Program-made: the position numbers and the translations under genes
Notes under the pieces: generated by a model
The model's database searches: none
Seen by the model: the letters and a program-made list of their open reading frames with translations, nothing else
Told to the model about the DNA's origin: nothing
Shown here: one piece after another, positions 17,104 to 26,129 of the stretch
Position numbering within the stretch: the first letter of the stretch is position 1
How the letters are laid out: each line of letters begins with the position of its first letter
Assembly: GCF_000010305.1 (NCBI RefSeq)
Contig: NC_012489.1
Coordinates: forward strand, 1,116,001 to 1,180,000
DNA from: Gemmatimonas aurantiaca T-27
GTDB lineage: Bacteria; Gemmatimonadota; Gemmatimonadetes; Gemmatimonadales; Gemmatimonadaceae
Direction of reading: 5' to 3'
DNA: 64,000 bases

Positions 17104-18384
17104 TCATCGCACGGTGATGAGCCCAACCCGTCCGCCAAATTCATCGCGCGCGGTCGGCAATCCCGGAGGCGGCTGCCAGGCCGCTTCGTCGATACTGATG
17201 TTGAGACGATACGTGCCTGGCCCCACCGGCAAGGTGGCTTCCCACCACCCATGCGCGGCGCGGATCATCGGCACCGGTGCCCAATGCGTGGGTTCACCAC
17301 TCACGCGTACCGACGCGGCATCGTCATGACGCAGGCGCAGCCGGAGTTGCCCCGTCTCGTTGAGGATCGCCTCGAAGGCCATACGCGATCGACTGCCCGT
17401 GGCCACACTGTCGCCGCCTGTGTCGCCACGGCGCGGCCATCGGGCGAGTTGCACCCCAAACGAATAGACTGCGCGCACCGGAGACGTCATGTCGGGTTGT
17501 GTGGGCAGTGCCGCGACACCCGCACGCACCATCACCCAACGGGTGATCGGTACCTGCGCCTCGGTCCGGCCCCACAACATGTTCGACCGCGACCGTGCGC
17601 TGGACGAGAACAACGTGTCCTGCATCCATGGCAGTGGTCGTATGCGATGACTGATGGTGCTGCCTCCGGTGATGTCGAACAACACGGGGCCGGCGTGGAA
17701 CTGGAATCGCGAACGCAGGTCCACCAATCGTGATGGCACCTGCGTGATGATCGTCTGCCTGGTGGGGGCAGGAACCGACGCGGAATCGGTGTACACGGCC
17801 AATGGTTCGTTCCACACGGTCCGACCCAATGCCGTCACGCGACCCAGAGCTCGCAGGTCGAGCGACGCGTTCACGCCGCGCACGCGCTGCCACACCCCCA
17901 CCGTGAGCCCCTGTCGATCCCGAGTGGCGTCGAGCGGGGACAGACTTCGATGTCCATATCCCACACTCACGCCGCCGTTGTGAATGGCACGTGAGAGCTG
18001 CAACAGTGCACGCGGTTGACCGGCCAGTGCCATGCAGTCGGATCCGGCAATTCCAACGGCTCCGGACATCATGAGCGTCCATCCACGATGGGCCGGTGTG
18101 CGGGCAGACAGCGCGACGACCGGTGTGCTGGTGCCAAAACGTGTGGCGCGGGCGAGTGGTGCCGAATAGGCCGTGGCCGATACATGCGTCCAGTCGGCCT
18201 GAGTGGCCACCATGGAGGGCGCCTGGCACTGCGGGCCATTGCCGCTGGTGAGCAGTGCCATGGCGCTGACCTGTGGCACCGGTGATTGCGCCGGCAGACG
18301 GCCTGGTGCAACGACACCGAGCAGTGGCAGCGCCATGCGCAGGGCGTGTGGACACCGCAGTCGGGGGACCAGGGTCACGGGCAT
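17104..18384 (-). CDS. Exported protein with C-terminal CBM48 domain
   Basis: 426 residues. The signal peptide is around MALPLLGVVAPGRLPAQ; an internal ATG 17 codons in would give a tidier signal. The long middle (about 40-320) is rich in alternating hydrophobic/polar strands, compatible with a beta-barrel or beta-sandwich. The last 90 residues form a CBM48-like domain: VRVSGEPTHWAPVPM, WWEATLPVGPGTYRLNISID, then a PARDEFGGRVGLI tail. It lies directly upstream of, and in the same direction as, the sigma/CBM48 operon. The shared domain suggests it is a ligand partner or target of that system. Confidence 0.7.
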   Translation of the reverse strand: MPVTLVPRLRCPHALRMALPLLGVVAPGRLPAQSPVPQVSAMALLTSGNGPQCQAPSMVATQADWTHVSATAYSAPLARATRFGTSTPVVALSARTPAHRGWTLMMSGAVGIAGSDCMALAGQPRALLQLSRAIHNGGVSVGYGHRSLSPLDATRDRQGLTVGVWQRVRGVNASLDLRALGRVTALGRTVWNEPLAVYTDSASVPAPTRQTIITQVPSRLVDLRSRFQFHAGPVLFDITGGSTISHRIRPLPWMQDTLFSSSARSRSNMLWGRTEAQVPITRWVMVRAGVAALPTQPDMTSPVRAVYSFGVQLARWPRRGDTGGDSVATGSRSRMAFEAILNETGQLRLRLRHDDAASVRVSGEPTHWAPVPMIRAAHGWWEATLPVGPGTYRLNISIDEAAWQPPPGLPTARDEFGGRVGLITVR

Positions 18385-18553
18385 GGGGTACGCAGTGAGG
18401 GGACTGCAGGAGGGACGGATCGCATCGCGGCTCGCGCCTCTGCTATACCTCCTGACACCGGCCGCGGGTCACATGCATGAGCGGGTTCTTTGGCGAACAG
18501 ACGAGCCCATCACATCGACTTGCGTCAACCTTCGTTGCTCTTCAGACTCCGGT

Positions 18554-18967
18554 ATGCCATTGCGTTCTCGCCGTCTCCGTTCCGCATGCGCACTCGCTGG
18601 AGTGACGCTGCTCATGAGTGCCTGTATGAGCGCCACTGATTCCAGTGGCGGCAGTCAGGACTATTTTGCGCGCATTCGCGGCACGGTCACGCGCGCGGAT
18701 GGTGCATCGACCGCGCGTGCCGGTATTGGTGTCTCCTGTACCGGATCGGATGACCAGCCCTTTGGAGTCACGGCGGACGCCGACGCCAATGGACGCTTCG
18801 AGGTGGATCTGAATATCCCGCCGGTGTTCAGGCCGCTCGAAGGGCCCGTTTTTGCGTGCCGTGTTCTGACGCCCTATAACGGCTTGCCCCTGGTGGAGAA
18901 GACCGTGGTGATTCCGGTCGGGACGGGTACCCGCCCGGTGACTGAGGTTGCCCTGGTCATCCCCTGA
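18554..18967 (+). CDS. Lipoprotein with beta-sandwich domain
   Basis: 137 residues from the ATG at 18554; a longer frame from 18203 overlaps the divergent gene and lacks a signal. The lipobox is LMSAC. The mature part reads IRGTVTRADG, then VSCTGSDDQPFG, then ADANGRFEVDL, a carboxypeptidase-regulatory-like (transthyretin-type) fold pattern. Three cysteines may bond in the mature protein. The role is unknown. It is divergent from the 17104-18384 gene with a 169-base spacer. Confidence 0.65.
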   Translation: MPLRSRRLRSACALAGVTLLMSACMSATDSSGGSQDYFARIRGTVTRADGASTARAGIGVSCTGSDDQPFGVTADADANGRFEVDLNIPPVFRPLEGPVFACRVLTPYNGLPLVEKTVVIPVGTGTRPVTEVALVIP

Positions 18968-19091
18968 TCAGGCCTCTGGCTGGAGCGGCGCGCCCCTCGA
19001 TGCACTGACGGGCGCGCCGTTGTGGTATGGTGGCTCGCCGATCGGTGCCACGCCTCAGCCCGGCCCGACTATCATTGGGCATGGTGAATTC

Positions 19092-20747
19092 ATGACCGAG
19101 CCACTGGAACACCCCCCCGAACAGTCGCCCAGCCCCTCTGCGGCGCCGGCAGGGTTCGAGGACGACCTGCGCGCTGCCGTTCGCCTGCTGGAACAGGTGA
19201 TTGCCGATCGCACTCTGCTCATGACGGTGCCCAACGACGACCGCCGCCGTTTCGACGAGGCCGTGGCCACCGTGTTCCAGCCCGATGTGCGGGCGCGCCG
19301 GGCCATGGTGAAAGCCACGGCCCGCCAGCGGAAACTCGAGGCGGCGCTACGCGACGATAGTGTGTTGCATGAGACAGGCATTCGAGCCCTGCGCCGCAAG
19401 CCGGTGTTCACCACGCCCAATGTGTACCTGCTGGGTGATGCCACTTCAGGCACCTCGTCGGTCACGGCCGAAGAAGTGGACGGCGCACCCATGCCGGAGG
19501 AAGAGAGCAGCCGGCCGCACAATGGCCCCGAAGCCGTCGTGCCCCAGCACTGCTACATCTGCAAGCAGAAGTACACGAAGATCCATCACTTCTACGACCA
19601 GATGTGCACCGAATGCGCCGACTTCAATTTCCGGAAGCGCACGGAGCTGGTCGACCTGAGCGGGCGCACGGCGCTGCTCACCGGTGGTCGTGTGAAGATC
19701 GGCTATCAGGCCGGTCTCAAACTGCTGCGGTGTGGCGCGCGTCTGTTGGTGACCACGCGTTTCCCACGTGATTCGGCCATGCGGTATGCCGCTGAACCCG
19801 ATTTCGAACAGTGGAAGGATCGTCTCGAGATCTTTGGCCTCGACCTGCGGCACACCCCCAGCGTGGAAGCGTTTTGTCGGGAGTTGCTGCAGACGGAATC
19901 ACGACTCGATTTCATCGTGAACAACGCCTGCCAGACGGTGCGGCGTCCACCCGCCTTCTACGCGCACATGATGGAGGGGGAACGCGCGGCGTCGGGCACA
20001 TTGCCTTCGACCACGCGTGCCCTGCTGGGCAGCTACGAAGGTATGCGTGACGCCGATGCCGGGCGTGTGGCTTCCGCCGTCACCGGAGCCGGTGTGGTGA
20101 GCGCAGAAACCATCGAAGAACTGGCGCTCGATCGTGTGGGGCTCACGCATGCGGCGGCCTTGTCGCAGGTGGCGTTGTTGCCGGACGATCTGGATGTGGG
20201 TGAGCAGCTCTTTCCGAGTGGCAAACTCGATCAGGATCTGCAACAGATCGACCTGCGCTCACGCAATTCCTGGCGTCTGTTGATGGACGAGGTGCCCAGC
20301 GTGGAGTTGCTGGAAGTGCAGCTCGTGAACGCGATCGCGCCGTTCCTCATCAACGCGCGTCTCAAGCCCCTGATGCTGCGGACCGACAACCGCGACAAAC
20401 ACATCGTCAATGTGTCGGCGGTGGAAGGACAGTTCTATCGCAACAACAAGACCACACGGCACCCGCACACCAACATGGCCAAGGCGGCGCTCAACATGAT
20501 GACGCGCACGTCGGCTGCCGACTATCAGCAGGATGGTATCCACATGAACAGCGTGGATACCGGATGGGTGACCGACGAAGACGTGGCCGAGATTGCTGCG
20601 CGCAAGGTGGAGAACCATCGCTTCCATCCACCGCTCGATATCGTGGATGGTGCAGCGCGCATCGTGGACCCGATCATCGTCGGGGTGGCCACCGGCGAAC
20701 ATGTCTGGGGCCAGTTCCTCAAGGACTACGTGCCCACCGACTGGTAG
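19092..20747 (+). CDS. Short-chain dehydrogenase/reductase with zinc-binding N-terminus
   Basis: 551 residues from the ATG at 19092 (a longer frame from 18948 adds an unlikely extension). The N-terminal 155 residues are helical. A zinc-binding module follows with CYIC and CTEC spaced by 16 residues. The SDR Rossmann fold then starts at ALLTGGRVKIGYQAG, with NNACQT and the late strand IVNVSAVEG. At the usual YxxxK catalytic position the sequence is TNMAK (within HPHTNMAKAALNMM), so the catalytic tyrosine appears replaced by threonine while the lysine is kept. A segment of about 110 residues is inserted between NNACQT and the active-site strand. The substrate is unknown. Confidence 0.82.
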   Translation: MTEPLEHPPEQSPSPSAAPAGFEDDLRAAVRLLEQVIADRTLLMTVPNDDRRRFDEAVATVFQPDVRARRAMVKATARQRKLEAALRDDSVLHETGIRALRRKPVFTTPNVYLLGDATSGTSSVTAEEVDGAPMPEEESSRPHNGPEAVVPQHCYICKQKYTKIHHFYDQMCTECADFNFRKRTELVDLSGRTALLTGGRVKIGYQAGLKLLRCGARLLVTTRFPRDSAMRYAAEPDFEQWKDRLEIFGLDLRHTPSVEAFCRELLQTESRLDFIVNNACQTVRRPPAFYAHMMEGERAASGTLPSTTRALLGSYEGMRDADAGRVASAVTGAGVVSAETIEELALDRVGLTHAAALSQVALLPDDLDVGEQLFPSGKLDQDLQQIDLRSRNSWRLLMDEVPSVELLEVQLVNAIAPFLINARLKPLMLRTDNRDKHIVNVSAVEGQFYRNNKTTRHPHTNMAKAALNMMTRTSAADYQQDGIHMNSVDTGWVTDEDVAEIAARKVENHRFHPPLDIVDGAARIVDPIIVGVATGEHVWGQFLKDYVPTDW

Positions 20748-20792
20748 TCACTCGGCATATCATCATCTCCATTCGCACTTGCCCCTGCTGAC

Positions 20793-21980
20793 ATGACCTG
20801 GGATGCCTTGCAGACACGACGGGAATTTCTGACGGCGGCCGCTGTGGCGGGATTTGTCGTGGCGCGACGAACTCCTCCGCATGCGGAGACAGCCGCCGAG
20901 CGGCATGTGCCGTGGACGATGTACATCGGCACGTACACCAAGACGGGGAAGAGCAAGGGTATCTATCGCGTGTCGGTGGATCCGGTCACGCTGCAGTTCG
21001 GGACACTCGAACTCGCCTCGGAGACACCCGATCCTTCGTTCCTGGCCATCACCCCCGATGGCCGGGCATTGGTGGCCGTGAATGAACTCGTCGAGTTCGG
21101 TGGACAGGCGTCGGGTAGCGTGACGGTGTTTGCACGCAATGCGGCCAGCGGTGCGCTGACGGTGCTGTCACCCTCGCGCGCATCACGCGGTGCGGCGCCG
21201 TGTTATGTGTCGATCGATCGCACGGGTCGACAGGTGATGGTGGCCAACTATGTGGGTGGCAATGTGGCCGTGCTGCCGTTGGCCACGAGTGGTGCACTCG
21301 GAGAAGCGGGCACGGTGCTCGCGCGCACGGGCAAAGGCCCACATCCGGTGCGTCAGGTGGCGCCCCACGCGCATTGCATTCTGCCCGATCCGGGCAATCG
21401 GTTTGTGCTGATGTCGGATCTGGGCACGGACAAGATCCATGTGGCACGTCTCGACGCGGCCACGGGTGCGCTGACGCCGGCCGATGTGCCGGAAGTATCA
21501 CTGCGACCGGGGTCTGGCCCGCGACATCTCGCCTTCTCGCCGGATGGGCAGACGCTGTATGTGGTGACCGAGCTCGACTCGACCATCGTGGCGTTTGCGT
21601 ACAATCGGGCAACGGGCGGCCTCACCGAGCGGCAGCGCATCTCCACCCGTCCGGCGGGTGCGACCATCGAGAATTTCCCCGCCGACCTGCATGTGCATCC
21701 CACCGGGCGCACGGTGTATGCGTCGAATCGGGGAGACGACACCATTGCCGTGTTCGCGGTGGATGCCACGAGCAAGGCCCTGAGCCTGGTGCAGTCGGTG
21801 CCCACCGGTGGCAGTGGTCCACGCAACTTCACGCTCACGCCCGATGGCACGGGCTTGTTGGTGGCCAACCAGCGTTCCGATTCCATTCTGGCGTTTCAGG
21901 TGGATGCGGTGACGGGGCAGTTGGCGGCTACGGGGCAGGTGCTCGACGCGCCGGTTCCGGTGTGCCTCACGTTCGCCTGA
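20793..21980 (+). CDS. Lactonase-family beta-propeller protein, Tat-exported
   Basis: 395 residues. The N-terminus has a twin-arginine signal (TRREFLTAAAVAGFV). The mature part is a seven-bladed propeller of the 6-phosphogluconolactonase (Pgl/YbhE-like) type. Repeated motifs include YIGTYTKTGKSKGIY, FLAITPDGRALVAVNE, CYVSIDRTGRQVMVANY and NFTLTPDGTGLLVANQ. The cytoplasmic enzyme hydrolyses 6-phosphogluconolactone. This exported version more likely acts on extracellular lactones or sugar derivatives. The start ATG at 20793 is the first that includes the twin-arginine. Confidence 0.85.
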   Translation: MTWDALQTRREFLTAAAVAGFVVARRTPPHAETAAERHVPWTMYIGTYTKTGKSKGIYRVSVDPVTLQFGTLELASETPDPSFLAITPDGRALVAVNELVEFGGQASGSVTVFARNAASGALTVLSPSRASRGAAPCYVSIDRTGRQVMVANYVGGNVAVLPLATSGALGEAGTVLARTGKGPHPVRQVAPHAHCILPDPGNRFVLMSDLGTDKIHVARLDAATGALTPADVPEVSLRPGSGPRHLAFSPDGQTLYVVTELDSTIVAFAYNRATGGLTERQRISTRPAGATIENFPADLHVHPTGRTVYASNRGDDTIAVFAVDATSKALSLVQSVPTGGSGPRNFTLTPDGTGLLVANQRSDSILAFQVDAVTGQLAATGQVLDAPVPVCLTFA

Positions 21981-22016
21981 TGCCGGGCCCGACGAACCTG
22001 CACGGGGAGGCCAAGT

Positions 22017-22703
22017 ATGCGCGGGCTTGATTTCAGTTCCTGGTCGACCGTGCTCACCACGTTCGTCAGTCTGGCGCTGGTCACACTCATCGGCGTGGGC
22101 ATTCGCCTGCTGGCGATGCAGACCATTCAGCAACGACGGGAGCGTGAGAACCGGCAGGTCAATGAACGGCTGCGCATTCTCATCGCGGCCTACAAGACCT
22201 TGGGCGGTTCGTTCACCGGCAACCTGTTGGTGGATCCCACGCACCTGCGGGATTTGCGGGAATCGGGACTGCTCGATGAACCCGCGATGACTGCCGGCGA
22301 TCGGGCTCGACGCACTCGTGATGCGGTGGAAGGGGCGCTGTCGGATGTGCTGCTGCTCGGCACCGAAGAGCAGGTGCATCTGGCCACGCAGGTGATCAAC
22401 GAACTGGTGGCGGGGCGTCAGGTGGAGACGGCAGCGCTGGTTGTCTCGTTGCGGGACTTCATCCGCCGTGTGCTCGATCTGGAGCCGGTGCCGGCGATCG
22501 TGGCCACGCTGCGACAGGGGCCAACACGACCGGGTTCAGGCACGGGTGGTGGCAAGGGCCGCGATGGCGGTGGCAAGGACGAGGGACGCGGCGGCGGTGG
22601 AGGAGGGAAAGGCGGCGGCATGGGCGCCGGTGGACTTGGGGCGGGATTGGGTCTCGGGATGGGTCTTGATGATCATGCCGATGACACACAGCCCGACCGA
22701 TAG
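22017..22703 (+). CDS. Membrane-anchored protein with glycine-rich tail
   Basis: 228 residues, preceded by a clear ggggagg ribosome site. One N-terminal membrane helix (about 10-33, VLTTFVSLALVTLIGVGIRLL) is followed by a basic/polar helix (QTIQQRRERENRQVNERL). A cytosolic alpha-helical region follows (about 60-165). The C-terminus (about 170-220) is dominated by Gly with Lys/Asp. The helical part contains GTEEQVHLATQVINELVAG. No family is recognised. It may be a membrane-tethered scaffold. It converges with recQ with only 11 bases between stops. Confidence 0.6.
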   Translation: MRGLDFSSWSTVLTTFVSLALVTLIGVGIRLLAMQTIQQRRERENRQVNERLRILIAAYKTLGGSFTGNLLVDPTHLRDLRESGLLDEPAMTAGDRARRTRDAVEGALSDVLLLGTEEQVHLATQVINELVAGRQVETAALVVSLRDFIRRVLDLEPVPAIVATLRQGPTRPGSGTGGGKGRDGGGKDEGRGGGGGGKGGGMGAGGLGAGLGLGMGLDDHADDTQPDR

Positions 22704-22714
22704 CCGCTGATGGT

Positions 22715-24289
22715 TCAGGGCTGGTGGTTGCCGATGGCTTCGAGGAAGTAGTCGCCGTACTTCTCCAGCTTGGCCTGACCCACACCGGGGACCTGCAACA
22801 GGGCACTGTGTGTTTCCGGCCGCCGGGCGACCATCTCGAGCAACACCCGGTCACCGAACACGATGTACGCCGGTACACGCGCTTCGTCGGCGAGCTCACG
22901 CCGCAGCGCGCGCAGGGCATCGAACAACTCACGGTCGTCGGCGCTCAATTCGTGTGCATCGAGTGACGACGAGGATGTGCCACGCGCCGTTTGTGCACGA
23001 CGCCACGGCCCCTGCGCCACCCGCTCCTGCTCGGCCGCTTCGGCAATGCGATCCTCCACCGACTCACCGGTGCAGTGATCGCACGACGTACCGCACGGTT
23101 CCACTGCTTCATCGAAGTGGCGCACCAGTGCCTGATGCCGGCAGCTCGAACGTTCGATGAGATTGAACAGCGCCTTGGTCGCCGCGTGGGTGCGTTCGCG
23201 TAGCGCTTCGTCTTCGAGGCGGTCGAGAAAACGCTCGTGCGCAATGACATCGGCCCACGAGTAGAACATGATGCAGTCGCTGGGCAGCCCATCGCGACCG
23301 GCGCGGCCGATCTCCTGATACCACGACTCGATGTCCTTGGGCATATCGCGGTGGATCACGAAGCGCACATTCGACTTGTCGATGCCCATGCCAAATGCCA
23401 CCGTGGCCACCATCACGTCGATATCGTCGCGCTGAAAGGCTTCCTGGTTGCGCGCGCGTTCTTCGGCGTCGAGACCGGCATGATACGACAGCGCCTTCAC
23501 ACCCTGCTGCACCAGAAACTCGGCGGTCTGCTCCACGCCCTTCCGACTCTGGCAATACACAATGCCACTCTCACCGGCGTGCGCGCGCACCAGCGTGAGG
23601 ATTTCCCGGCGTGTGTTGCCACCCTGGCCCTTTTTGCGCACACCGATCCGCAGATTGGGCCGGAAGAACGAGCCCTTGAAACCAGCGGGCTTTTTCATGC
23701 CGAGCTGGCGCAGGATGTCGCGTGCCACGTCGCGGGTGGCGGTGGCCGTGAGCGCGAGCACCGGCACATCGAGCTGCTGCTTGAGCCCCTGCAGGCGGCG
23801 ATAGCTCGGCCGGAAGTCGTGTCCCCACTGACTGATGCAGTGCGCTTCGTCGACCACGAGCAGCGAGATGGGACAGCCCTGCACGAAGTCGCCGAGGTAT
23901 CCGTCGAGCGCTTCGGGGGCGAGGTACACCAGTTCGTAGGCCCCCGCACGGAACGCATCGAGGCGGGCGCGACGTTCGTTGGGTTCGAGCGTGGAGTTGA
24001 TGGCCGTCACGCGGTACCCGAGACTGGCCACCGCGTCCACCTGGTCCTTCATGAGCGAGATGAGCGGCGAGATGACGAGCACCGTGCCACCCAGCAGGCG
24101 CGCCGGAATCTGGTAGGTGAGCGACTTGCCCGCGCCGGTGGGCATGAGCGCGATGCAATCGCGGCCCGCCAGCACCGCGTCGATGACTTCACGCTGGCCA
24201 GGACGGAATTCCGTGTAGCCAAAAACGTCGTGAAGGACGTCGTCAGGCGTATGGCCGACGTGAGCGAGCGACGGGTGAGCGGAGGACAC
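22715..24289 (-). CDS. recQ: RecQ-family DNA helicase lacking the winged-helix domain
   Basis: 524 residues with a GTG start; no better start is upstream. It unwinds DNA 3'-5' in recombination and repair. Walker A MPTGAGKS is at 49-56, DEAH at 147-150 within [18 protein letters not shown], and helicase motif V/VI region is [14 protein letters not shown] and [10 protein letters not shown]. The zinc-binding part has four cysteines ending in [10 protein letters not shown]-terminal HRDC-like domain reads [16 protein letters not shown] ... [13 protein letters not shown]. Only about 45 linker residues separate the zinc and HRDC parts, so the usual winged helix is missing. Confidence 0.9.
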   Translation of the reverse strand: MSSAHPSLAHVGHTPDDVLHDVFGYTEFRPGQREVIDAVLAGRDCIALMPTGAGKSLTYQIPARLLGGTVLVISPLISLMKDQVDAVASLGYRVTAINSTLEPNERRARLDAFRAGAYELVYLAPEALDGYLGDFVQGCPISLLVVDEAHCISQWGHDFRPSYRRLQGLKQQLDVPVLALTATATRDVARDILRQLGMKKPAGFKGSFFRPNLRIGVRKKGQGGNTRREILTLVRAHAGESGIVYCQSRKGVEQTAEFLVQQGVKALSYHAGLDAEERARNQEAFQRDDIDVMVATVAFGMGIDKSNVRFVIHRDMPKDIESWYQEIGRAGRDGLPSDCIMFYSWADVIAHERFLDRLEDEALRERTHAATKALFNLIERSSCRHQALVRHFDEAVEPCGTSCDHCTGESVEDRIAEAAEQERVAQGPWRRAQTARGTSSSSLDAHELSADDRELFDALRALRRELADEARVPAYIVFGDRVLLEMVARRPETHSALLQVPGVGQAKLEKYGDYFLEAIGNHQP

Positions 24290-24350
24290 GCTGCATTCTA
24301 GTCACTTGCCGCGCGTGATGCGGGTGGGTTGAGTAGAAAGGTACCGGGGG

Positions 24351-24908
24351 CTAGCGGAAGGAAATTCCGAGGCCCAATGACCAGGCGAACAATCGCTCGC
24401 CCGCATATGACGGCAAGTACGTGACGCGGGCCGTCGGGACCATCCCGAAATGGCGATGGATCTGCAGGGCGATGTCGCCGCGCATCTGCACACCCCACAC
24501 GGAGGCACTATCGCCAGCGTACTGCGCGGCACCGATCAGGACTCGGGCCGTCTTGTGATCGAGATCCCGGGCCATACCCACCAACATGCTGGTGACCACA
24601 AACCACTGTGACTCCTCGCAACCGCCACTGGGTGTGGGCGTGCACATATCGTTGAGAGAGAAGTTGCCGGCGACACCGATCCCCGCACCGCCGACGATAT
24701 GCGTGGTCGGACTGATTCGTCTGCCACCGGTGAGGAGTGCATCGGCGAACACGCCTCCCTTTTTGAACTCCTTGGCGCCGGCGAGACGGTGTCCACCCAA
24801 GGTGATGTCGGTGCCCCAGGCGCCGTAGCCTTGCGCGGTCGCTGTATTGGATAGGCATGGTATGGCCATCGCCAATACCAGACCACGTATCGATTGTCCG
24901 AGTGGCAT
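24351..24908 (-). CDS. Envelope beta-barrel-like protein (paralogue of next gene)
   Basis: 185 residues from the ATG at 24908. A signal sequence ends near TATAQ. The mature part is strand-rich with alternating residues and ends in an aromatic-hydrophobic strand (FAWSLGLGISFR), typical of outer-membrane insertion signals. A cysteine pair lies in MCTPTPSGGC. The sequence TARVLIGAAQYAGDSASVWGVQMRGDIAL matches the neighbour's TARLFIGPAVYSHSGNTDWGTQVRADLAL, so the two genes are tandem duplicates. Function is unknown. Confidence 0.68.
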   Translation of the reverse strand: MPLGQSIRGLVLAMAIPCLSNTATAQGYGAWGTDITLGGHRLAGAKEFKKGGVFADALLTGGRRISPTTHIVGGAGIGVAGNFSLNDMCTPTPSGGCEESQWFVVTSMLVGMARDLDHKTARVLIGAAQYAGDSASVWGVQMRGDIALQIHRHFGMVPTARVTYLPSYAGERLFAWSLGLGISFR

Positions 24909-24928
24909 TGGTCGGGTGGGTGTTGGGC

Positions 24929-25510
24929 CTACTGCCCCCGGAAGGACAGGCTGACGCCCAGTGCCCACATGGTGGCGGTCTCCCCACGGTGGTCGGGGAG
25001 CAGCGTGAGGCGTGCCATCGGACCGATGCCGACGCGATTGCCCAATATGAGCGCCAGATCCGCTCGCACCTGCGTGCCCCAGTCGGTATTGCCACTGTGC
25101 GAATACACCGCCGGACCGATGAACAATCGTGCCGTCGTGCTGGCGTCGAGTTGGCGGGCAATACCGATCAACGCACTGCCCATCCACAATTGCTGCGTCG
25201 GCGCGCAGCCGCCATCGGGCAGGAACGTGCAGGAGTCATTCGAGGCCAACGTGGCAGTCGTACCTGCGCTGCCGGCGGCGACCAGCGACCATTGTGCGCC
25301 CCGATGCACACGGATGGCGAGCAAGGCCTCGAGCAGCGGGACCGTGCGCTCTTTGTACATCACACCCGATACGCCATGCGCACCCACGGTGAGGTCGAGG
25401 CCGGCTGCGTGCGCCACTTGCGCGCGAAGTGTGCGCAGCGGTGCGGTGCTGGCGGCAAACAGCAGCGCTGCGGTGACGAACAGGGCACGCGTCATGGAAG
25501 GCATTGTCAT
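24929..25510 (-). CDS. Envelope beta-barrel-like protein (tandem paralogue)
   Basis: About 193 residues if it starts at the ATG at 25510. ATGs at 25504 and 25495 also fit, and 25495 gives the cleanest signal peptide (MTRALFVTAALLFAAS). The mature protein resembles the product of 24351-24908 along its whole length, including a matching cysteine pair (SCTFLPDGGC) and the C-terminal MWALGVSLSFR. It lies 20 bases upstream of that gene on the same strand, so the pair probably forms one transcript. Probably an outer-membrane barrel of unknown ligand. Confidence 0.65.
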   Translation of the reverse strand: MTMPSMTRALFVTAALLFAASTAPLRTLRAQVAHAAGLDLTVGAHGVSGVMYKERTVPLLEALLAIRVHRGAQWSLVAAGSAGTTATLASNDSCTFLPDGGCAPTQQLWMGSALIGIARQLDASTTARLFIGPAVYSHSGNTDWGTQVRADLALILGNRVGIGPMARLTLLPDHRGETATMWALGVSLSFRGQ

Positions 25511-25648
25511 GCGGGAATAGGGTCTTCTTCTCAAATACTCCCCTGCGTGGCCACCGGCAATGCCCTAGATTGGCACGAATCACACACTGTTGTCCGATCG
25601 CGTCGTTCGATCCCGAACCGGCGTCCTCATCCGCCTGGAGATCCTCCC

Positions 25649-26110
25649 GTGCGTCGTCTTCCGATTCTGGCTGTCGCCACCGCCGTGTCGTTCGTGTCCG
25701 CTTGCTCGGGCGCCGACAAAGCACCTGTAGCCGACAGCGTGGCCGCTGTGCCTGTGGCGGCACCGGCTGTCGTGGCCATCGGTATTGCCTCGCCGGCCGA
25801 AGGTGACTCGGTCATGCAGCCGTTCACGATTCGCCTCGAGGCGATGGGCGTGGAAGTGGTGCCCGCGACGGGAACGGCCGAGCCGGGCAAGGGACATCAT
25901 CACCTCATCATCGATGGGGATGTGCCGTCGGACTCGCTGCCGCTGCCGGCGGCGCCGATCGTGATTCACATGGGTGACGCGTCCACCGAGCGGAACATCG
26001 AGGGGCTCAAGCCCGGCCCGCATCGCATCATCGCGGTGTTCGCCGATGGCGCGCACGTGCCGATGGCCTCGGTGAAGCGCGATACGCTCAACATCACCGT
26101 CATCAAGTAA
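25649..26110 (+). CDS. DUF4399 lipoprotein
   Basis: 153 residues with GTG start at 25649, supported by GGAG 8 bases upstream. The lipobox is VSAC. The mature domain shows the DUF4399 signatures: IRLEAMGVEVVPA, GHHHLIIDGD, HMGDASTERNI, and a LKPGPHRIIAVFADGAHVP strand. These are small periplasmic domains whose His-rich motif may bind metal. It converges with hipA; the spacer is 14 bases and contains a small hairpin. Confidence 0.82.
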   Translation: MRRLPILAVATAVSFVSACSGADKAPVADSVAAVPVAAPAVVAIGIASPAEGDSVMQPFTIRLEAMGVEVVPATGTAEPGKGHHHLIIDGDVPSDSLPLPAAPIVIHMGDASTERNIEGLKPGPHRIIAVFADGAHVPMASVKRDTLNITVIK

Positions 26111-26111
26111 C

Positions 26112-26129
26112 CCTGAGCCGTCGCTCAGG
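26112..26129. terminator. Small hairpin at convergent DUF4399/hipA ends
   Basis: A 7-bp stem (cctgagc / gctcagg) with a 4-nt loop (cgtc), overlapping the hipA stop codon. It has no T-run on the plus strand. It may end transcription weakly in either direction. Confidence 0.35.

Noticed and set aside
23237-24301. 354-codon plus-strand open frame opposite recQ
   Set aside because: Antisense shadow of recQ; no recognisable domain or ribosome site.
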